Source: Phoma sp. XZ068 | Taxonomy: Eukaryota; Ascomycota; Dothideomycetes; Pleosporales; Didymellaceae | DNA length: 64,000 nt | Direction: 5' to 3' | NCBI GenBank assembly: GCA_004835665.1 | Contig: RBKR01000022.1 | Location: 930,001 to 994,000 of the forward strand | Part shown: positions 57,795 through 64,000 of the stretch, in pieces | Layout: every line of letters starts with the position of its first letter | Position numbering within the stretch: the stretch's first letter is position 1 | Translations under genes and position numbers: made by a program | The notes under the pieces: generated by a model | Database searches by the model: none | What the model saw: the letters and a program-made list of their open reading frames with translations, nothing else | What the model was told of the DNA's origin: nothing

Positions 57795-58571
57795 ATGTTG
57801 TCACTGGAAACTTACGAAGTTGGACTGCCATCTGGCACTGCCCCTACAGTAACCGTCCCTTTGTACATCTATCCTTCTCCAGGATCTTGGGAACCACTCC
57901 ATGTCGCGATTGCAAGGAACCCTGACCTACAATTCTATATCATCCTGAATCCGAACAATGGTCCAGGCAGTCCTGTACCAGATGCACATTATATTGCCGA
58001 AGTTGCTCGCCTGAGAATAGCGGCCAATACTACGCTCTTTGGCTATGTACATATGAGTTGGGGTGAGCGGGAATATGATCACGTTACCGCGGACATCTCC
58101 ACCTGGGCAGCTTGGACCCATTATCCTAATCACGACATTCACGTGGACGGGATTTTCTTGGACGAGGCACCAAGCAGTGTTGCGTTCCTAGATCATGTCA
58201 GGGCCCTGAAGCATCACGCTAAGACAACATTCTACGGGAACATCATGCTCTGGACAAATCCAGGTGTCCCAGTTGACAGCGCATTCTATACCGAGGCGGA
58301 TATAATCAACGCTTGCGAGGACAGTTATGATCACTACATGCACCAGAAGTCTATCCTCTCTATACCGGTTACCTTACGGTCAAAGACCTCCATTCTAATT
58401 CATGATTATATCGGGTCGATAAAACAACTTCGTCTGGACGTAGAGACCTTGCGGCATGCAGGCTATCGTTTGGCCTTCATTACAGCTGACTCTGATTACA
58501 CAAATTTCTCTTCAATGTGGCTGGAGTTTGTAGCAGCTTTAGCAACCAAAACGAGTAGCTGTGCTGGATGA
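57795..58571 (+). CDS. sph3: GH135 galactosaminogalactan hydrolase (Sph3/spherulin-4-like)
   Basis: This is a spherulin-4-family GH135 enzyme that cleaves N-acetylgalactosamine linkages of GAG and is needed for polymer production in Aspergillus. Core motifs are VTVPLYIYPSPGSWEPL, FYIILNPNNGPGSPVPDA, GYVHMSWGER, the catalytic Asp-Glu pair in DGIFLDEAPS, and the further acidic residue in NACEDSYDHY. The first ATG of the frame is at 57795, and the 258-residue product from there lacks the N-terminal anchor or signal of characterised Sph3. The frame is open from about 57744 behind a CTGCAG acceptor-like site, so an upstream exon is possible, but none with a hydrophobic segment could be found. The 5' end is therefore unsure. 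Confidence 0.9.
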   Translation: MLSLETYEVGLPSGTAPTVTVPLYIYPSPGSWEPLHVAIARNPDLQFYIILNPNNGPGSPVPDAHYIAEVARLRIAANTTLFGYVHMSWGEREYDHVTADISTWAAWTHYPNHDIHVDGIFLDEAPSSVAFLDHVRALKHHAKTTFYGNIMLWTNPGVPVDSAFYTEADIINACEDSYDHYMHQKSILSIPVTLRSKTSILIHDYIGSIKQLRLDVETLRHAGYRLAFITADSDYTNFSSMWLEFVAALATKTSSCAG

Positions 58572-58809
58572 ACCCAGTTATCCCACGCTCTGACAGTACT
58601 TGGTTCACAGATCAGATAATCAAGTTCAGGCAATGGAACGTGGGCAGGTCTTCTGATCGTCATTGATAGTACGGACGCAGAAGCTTCATAGCTTTTCCTA
58701 CGTAGCAGGCTAGAAATCAAAGGGCTACCAAATCGAGGATACTTCCAACACAGCGCTAGCTCCATGACACTACAAATGTATCCGAACGAAAGAAACAGAA
58801 AATCGTATT

Positions 58810-61207
58810 TTAGATAGTGACTGGCGTTCCAAGTTGGAATGAAACAGGCAATCCGCTTAACGTCGTCCAAATGGTTAATGGATCACTGCCAACTTTATCA
58901 CGAGTCGTACCAAATGCGAGGGTTGTGGCCGAGCCGGGAAAGGTTACTGGCACAGGTACACTGCAGGTGTTGCTGTTTGAACCAACCGTGACTTTGACGA
59001 TAGAGCTAGCATCATTCGAGAGGGTGTACGACAAATTTGGTCGGCACTGATCCCGAGCCATACGATTCGCGAATAGCACCCTTGGGTCTTTGTCAGAACA
59101 GTTTAGACAGTAATTTCTCGTTCGTATGGACTTACGCAATGTCATCATGCTTAAGTGTGAGGATAGGCCAGCTCGTGAGGCGCGTCATCTCCTGAATGAC
59201 CGACTCCACCCATATCATCAGTAATGACAGGTTCCCGGATTTGGGTCCCACAGTAAAGCTCGGAACATCCAATTGGCGCAAGTTTGCCTGATGGAACATA
59301 AAGGGGTCTGGATGCAACCCGAGCAGGTGGCGTGTGTTTGTTATACGTGCGTTAGTAAGGAGAGCGTTGAAGTCTCCACTTCCCCCTGACGTGTTGATCC
59401 ACTCTTGTGTTGTACAATTTGGCAGATCGCAGTTGTAGTAGATTGTGGTAGCCCAGCGTGGTATTATCTGCAACCCTGCATACCCGTTCGAAGCGACATT
59501 GCTGATCAGGGGCCAAAATTCGTTCTGTTGGTTCATCAAAACCGGGCGCGTCTGGATATGTTACTAAAATGTTTGCTTGGTATTATACTTTTAGTCAACT
59601 CACGTTATCGCCAACGACACTTGTAATGCCGTTGTCCATCCACGCTTTGATCGCATCACCGTTGTGCATTCCAGTGATTGCCGGAGGGATGAGACCCTTT
59701 CCGGAGAAGCGTCGTGCAGCCGATATGCGAACCTGCTGCGCCCAAGCAACATTGAAAGAAATCTCTTTGAAGGCATCCGAGTACGTGGCGTTATTCAAAC
59801 CCGCATGGGTGAATGTGTGGGAAACATGGGCAAACGCATCTCTATTGCTCGGAGTTATGATCCATGACGCAAGAGGATCGAGCTTTGCGCATGTCAAACT
59901 CCACTTGTATGTCGTCGGACTATTGGGCCAGATATTCGTGCCAGTTCCGCGTGGTTTCTGGAACTCTAGTGGGGTATCAATTTGCTCTGCATACTCAATA
60001 GCAGTGTCAGGGGTACAGAGTTTGGTGCCGGCATCGTCGTTGGCGTTAATGGCCGCCTCGACGTCACCATTCCCATTGTGGGCGAGTTCGATGAAATAGT
60101 TCGATCCAGTCGGCATCCGCAAATTAATGTCTCGCATCCATGACAGATGAGCTTGAAGATCGCCAGGACGAACCCTAAAAGTCGTGTCGGCCGGCTGATA
60201 GAGGTCTGTTTCAAGGTGCACATCGTCAACTTGAGTGCTCAGATAGAGACGACGGTGACCGACGACTGAGGCAGCTGGTTAGCCATAATTGACATGAGAT
60301 CAATGTTTTCTGTGCTTCGACTTACAAAGGCCACGTGTAAGCCAATGGATGTAAGCATGTTGAAGGAAGTTTGATGTTGGCGCCCAGTCAGTAGCCCAGC
60401 TAATGAACCACACCATCTGCTGTCGCCGACCGAACCTGTTGATGACTGCCGCAGTTGTTTTTGTCGTGAATAGTCCTCCTGGAGCAAATTGAGCAACTTC
60501 AGTAGCCATGCTGGAATTCATGATCTGTGCCGGGTAATGCCATAAGCCCTGTGTGCTAATGGTCGCCCCACTGTCGTCATTGCGTTAGTTTCGACCAATG
60601 AGAACAGGGCTTGGCCATCTCAAACTTACACCTTTAGATTAGCTGTAGGGAAGTTTGAACCATCGCTGATGCTCACAAGCTGCTCGACACCAGCGTCACA
60701 ACAGCCCGCCCCATCTATTGCTGTGACTGTGCCTGACCCATGTGTTAGTCGATCGACGCTCAATTCTAGATACGTCTCGAGCATCAAAGCCACTGGGCTC
60801 TTACCAAAGTCTGGTCCTGGGTATACATCGAGTCGAACCATGCGTGCACCAAAGGTGCTCTGATAGTCGTAGAGTTGCTGCCATTGTGCAGGCGTCAAGG
60901 CGCTCCTCCAGCTGCCACTATAATCATAAGAGACCTCGCTGAGCACCACAAAGCCCCCATAATTGCCTTGGGTCGAAGAGGAGTTGAGAACAGGCAGAGT
61001 GACGCCAGATTGAGGGACAAGGACGAGTTCGTAAGGTATACCATAGCCATTAAACCCAGATGTTGCCGAATAGCTTGATGCCGTGTCTCTAGCGAAGACC
61101 AGTATGGTGTTGGACATGCTGAGCGCATTCGCCACCATCACCATCCATCCTATCAACAGGAGCGCAGAGCAGCGGACTCTACAACGGAGACAGTTGACAG
61201 CAGCCAT
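58810..61207 (-). CDS. agd3: GAG deacetylase (Agd3, CE18)
   Basis: This is a secreted polysaccharide deacetylase of carbohydrate esterase family 18 that removes acetyl groups from GalNAc in GAG, giving the cationic, adhesive polymer. Six exons (61207..60805, 60732..60630, 60570..60326, 60265..59604, 59551..59136, 59080..58810) encode 699 residues. A signal peptide (ALLLIGWMVMVANALS) is followed by an N-terminal carbohydrate-binding part (NTILVFARD, FGARMVRLDVYPGPDFG). The metal site is visible as STQVDDVHLETD (catalytic Asp) and HTFTHAGLN (HxxxH). Later blocks are MHNGDAI, NGITSVVGDN, and HPDPFMFHQANLR. Every intron fits by frame. The gene is tail-to-tail with sph3, 238 bp apart. It is intact. 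Confidence 0.94.
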
Positions 61208-62120
61208 AATTCTGTGATTTGAGGCTCAATGAGGATACTCAGACACAGTAGTGTGGGTGAGAAGGAGCAGAGCTCAGTAAGTGCGTGGTTTATATCCTTC
61301 TAGACACGGAGTGGCGGCAACTGTCCGTCGAGTGTTCACCGAACGCGGACAAGTCAACTCAATCAACGCTTAAATTCGGTAATGGTACCCATGCTTGGAG
61401 ACGAAGAGTGACTACCAAGGCGTTAATATGCGATGCAGTGGAAATCGATACAGCCACCCACTGATATCGGAATATTCCGCCCACTCCGAGAAGTAGAAGG
61501 CCATGTGGTCTAGAGCGGCTACAACTCTGACGTGGCGTATGTCTTGCCCGAGCTGCGTCGGTTACGCTATGGAATCATCCGGCTTTCGGATTCGGCTGCA
61601 AGGGACGAGGCGTTTACCACGGGTTTCTCCGCACTTCAGGACCCCTGGCGAACGCCAATATTGACGTCCGGACTCCCACAAACGCCTCTCCAGATCCCAA
61701 ATAAGCATCGTATCCTACATCTTGGAGTTTATTATGATAGTTTCTTTCACCTCGCTAGTTATGGAGACAGCTTAACGACGCCAAGCCTGCACTGAGGCGA
61801 GTTGTGCGTTTAAGCGAACTTCGCTGATATGTGAGCACTGCGTCCACAAGATAGGTACCGAGACTGGCGTGAAGCGAAAAACTGCAGACTGTTGTTACAA
61901 GCATGCATTATGGAGGAGTTCGGTGCACAGCGGAGGACCCCCCGCAAATGTCCGATACTTCGAGCCACGGACAGCCAAGCGATACATGTGTATGTAATGA
62001 CCAATGCTTTCACGCGTACACTTCAGAAACGCTTGGCTCAACTTGATTCTAAATTATCTGGATAAGGTTGCTGCCCTAAGCTATACCTTACTTGACATTT
62101 CGTGCGCCTCGGCATGTTGT
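61208..62120. other. intergenic, about 0.9 kb
   Basis: This lies upstream of agd3 and downstream of the small secreted protein. It should hold the agd3 promoter; no further gene is seen. Confidence 0.5.
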
Positions 62121-62469
62121 TCAGCATTTCTGTGTATCGCGATGTTCAGCAGGTATTCGCTCAAATGTACAATATCCACCACTAACCTTCGACTTCGGCT
62201 TGGGACAGCCACCATTGGCTTTAGTGTAACACGCCAACGCCGCTGCATTCTGGCATTTGCATTGCTAACGAATCTCCGTCAGTATGATAGGCATTCGACG
62301 CCTGCTGCAAAGGCCTTACATTCTCTGCATTTAGGAATACCGGGCAGTTCGGCTTCGGACAGTCGCACGGCTTCCTCAGGTTGGGCACATGCTCGTGTTT
62401 GCCATGTCGTGGATGTTGGGCGAACGCCAACGTGATTGCGGCCAAGATGACAAATCCATGCAACTTCAT
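62121..62469 (-). CDS. small secreted cysteine-rich protein
   Basis: This gene shows up only when exons are joined. It starts at 62469 with a signal peptide (MKLHGFVILAAITLAFAQ) followed by a His-rich stretch and CDCPKPNCPVFLNAEN. A 55-bp intron (62265..62319) links to QCKCQNAAALACYTKANGG, then CPKPKSK, giving an even set of cysteines spaced as in small secreted fungal proteins of the type CxCPxPxCP...CxCxNA...CY. The second exon reads on to TGA at 62121 (97 residues). A second possible intron (GTTAGT..ACACAG) would shorten it to about 78 residues ending KKC with the same stop. Function is unknown; an effector-like or matrix role is possible. It sits between agd3 and uge3. Confidence 0.78.
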
Positions 62470-63285
62470 TATGGGATTGATTCGTCGGTGACTGTAGAGT
62501 GCTTACTGGGGGTAGCAAAAGTGCAGAACGAGCAACAAGTGATTTAGAGTCGAGTTCAGTCGTTCAAACGACGTGGCCGGGCTTCACTATTTCTGTTCAC
62601 CTGGCTTACCACCCTGTGGAAGGACCGGAAGCTGAGCAGCCTGAACTAGCTCGTCTAAGCTTGTATCGCGTGAGCCTGCGGTGCCCTATTCTGAAACAAA
62701 AAGACTTTTCCAATATATGCAACCGGCACAACCGATCGAACGTTTGTGCTCGAGACCGCTCACGCACCTATTCAGTGGTAGCGAACGAAGTATAAAGTTC
62801 ACTTCAAAAAGCGTATAGAGTGGTCTGAGCAATTCTAGTCCGACCATTGGCTCCATAGAACACCATCATAGCCCGAGGAGGTCAGCTTCTACCCTACATC
62901 ATTCGCTTCCCTGTGGCGAGTCGTGTGCCGCTGGAATTGAGGCCCATGTATCGTTGAGAGTGGTCTTTGGGTCCAACTATAGCACCATTCTGTTGAGCTC
63001 CAGCCAACCGCCATGAAAGATCGTGGTTTTCACGAGCATTACTTGTGAACAAGTTTTGTTTTTCCACTTCCACCGCAAGGCATGGCTGATCCACTATGGC
63101 CCGCAAAGTTCAATACACCTTAGTGTCTCACGAGCAAGAAAACAAGTCCCCTATCTTGTATCGGCTGTGAACCAAGGAAGGCTCTTTGGAATCGTGGATA
63201 AGAATGTCTTGGATTCCCAATGGTAGCTGTTGTGGCCCCTCGATTCCAACACATTTGAATTCACCGATCCTCAGTCAAAAACAAC
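62470..63285. promoter_or_regulatory. divergent region, small secreted protein / uge3
   Basis: About 0.8 kb between divergent starts. No gene is seen, so it should carry the promoters of both genes. Confidence 0.45.
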
Positions 63286-64000
63286 ATGCATCGAACAATC
63301 AGCTCGAGTTCTTCTTTAAATTCTCTTGCTCTTGGCTCTCCAACGAGCCAGTCAAGTCTTGAGGAAACCGAGACTGGTCGACCTAGGATTCTGGAAGACA
63401 GCAATAATAGTTCTCTCGATTATGTTATGATTGTTGGTGGGCTTGGGTACATCGGCTCGCACACGGCTCTCGAACTCCTGAAGGCCAACTACAACGTACT
63501 CATAATTGACAACCTTAGCAATGCTTACGAATCTGCGCTGCTGAAAGTTCGCAAGCTTGCAAATGAGCACCACACGAGGATTGGTACGAAAATGCCTTCT
63601 CTCAAGTTTCATAAACTTGATTATCGCAGTTCACACATGCGTACGGTCCTCGGCAGGTATGCAGTGCATGACCCATACAGCACTCGCCTTTCGCATATCA
63701 CGAGTGTGATACATTTTGCGGCACGCAAATCCGTCGAGGAATCCATTTTCAACCCCTTGGATTACTACCAGAACAATGTATGTGGCCTCGTCGACCTCCT
63801 CGTTTTGCTCGAAGGGTTTGGAATCCACAATTTCGTCTTCTCCTCTTCCGCAACGGTATACGGCTCTGAGGCGGATAAAGGCGAGCAACTACGCGAAGAC
63901 CACCTTGTCCATCACGACGAGGAGGAGTTCGATGCACAGGGACGCAAGACGCGGCTCGTTTCTGGCGTTAAAGGTCTGACTTCGCCCTATGGGCGTACAA
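63286..64000 (+). CDS. uge3: UDP-glucose/GlcNAc 4-epimerase (Uge3), 5' part
   Basis: This is a UDP-hexose 4-epimerase that interconverts UDP-glucose/galactose and UDP-GlcNAc/GalNAc, supplying both sugars of GAG. The ATG at 63286 opens a frame that runs off the window with 238 full codons. A Ser-rich N-terminal extension (about 45 residues) precedes the NAD loop IVGGLGYIGSHTALELLK. Family motifs are NVLIIDNLSN, VIHFAARKSVEES, NNVCGLVDLLVLLE and FSSSATVYG (active-site Ser/Thr). The visible end is TSPYGRT, so the catalytic Tyr is present and the Lys of YxxxK lies just beyond the edge. No intron is seen. It fits GAG-cluster Uge3 rather than housekeeping GalE by its position beside agd3, sph3 and ega3. 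Confidence 0.92.
   Translation, partial: MHRTISSSSSLNSLALGSPTSQSSLEETETGRPRILEDSNNSSLDYVMIVGGLGYIGSHTALELLKANYNVLIIDNLSNAYESALLKVRKLANEHHTRIGTKMPSLKFHKLDYRSSHMRTVLGRYAVHDPYSTRLSHITSVIHFAARKSVEESIFNPLDYYQNNVCGLVDLLVLLEGFGIHNFVFSSSATVYGSEADKGEQLREDHLVHHDEEEFDAQGRKTRLVSGVKGLTSPYGRT

Noticed and set aside
1..64000. CRISPR array, transposase or integrase genes, dispersed 5S rRNA
   Set aside because: None was seen: no regular spacer-repeat array, no recognisable transposon protein, and no 5S-like internal control sequence.

Overview
The window looks like nuclear DNA of a filamentous ascomycete (Pezizomycotina, possibly Dothideomycetes). Genes carry several short GT-AG introns, mostly 47-120 bp. 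There is an intron-containing tRNA-Leu(UAA), a multidomain reducing polyketide synthase and a galactosaminogalactan (GAG) locus, and some sequences carry signs of possible C-to-T decay. The class-level assignment is inference; the exon models come from reading-frame continuity and splice-site logic, not from transcripts.

Region 1 (1 to about 21.5 kb) is mostly core genome. It holds a secreted beta-lactamase-like serine hydrolase with a frame problem at one exon junction, an MDR-type oxidoreductase, an allantoate-permease-type MFS transporter, a short-chain dehydrogenase, LSm4, a large single-pass membrane protein, mitochondrial ribosomal protein uS4m, the La protein, a small type I membrane protein and the tRNA. 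A degenerate tandem array with a period of about 230 bp lies between La and the small membrane protein.

Region 2 (about 21.5 to 54.7 kb) is accessory. A 4.7-kb gene desert leads to an intact-looking reducing PKS (KS-AT-DH-cMT-pseudoER-KR-ACP plus a roughly 200-residue tail). Downstream are an RTA1-like membrane protein, a secreted berberine-bridge-type FAD oxidase, an OPT transporter, a frameshifted norsolorinic-acid-ketoreductase-like SDR, a carotenoid oxygenase-family dioxygenase, a frameshifted GMC oxidoreductase and an ankyrin gene broken by two in-frame stops inside AT-rich DNA. The PKS has the domain order of the PKS half of a PKS-NRPS hybrid, so it may be a hybrid that lost its NRPS part. 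With the FAD oxidase, transporters and dioxygenase it could form a partly decayed biosynthetic cluster; no transcription factor was recognised.

Region 3 (about 55.7 to 64 kb) carries four of the five genes known from the Aspergillus GAG exopolysaccharide cluster: ega3, sph3, agd3 and uge3 (cut by the window end). A small secreted cysteine-rich protein sits between agd3 and uge3. Uge3 makes the UDP-sugar precursors, Agd3 deacetylates the polymer, and Sph3 and Ega3 cleave it. The synthase gtb3 is not in the window and may lie beyond 64 kb.
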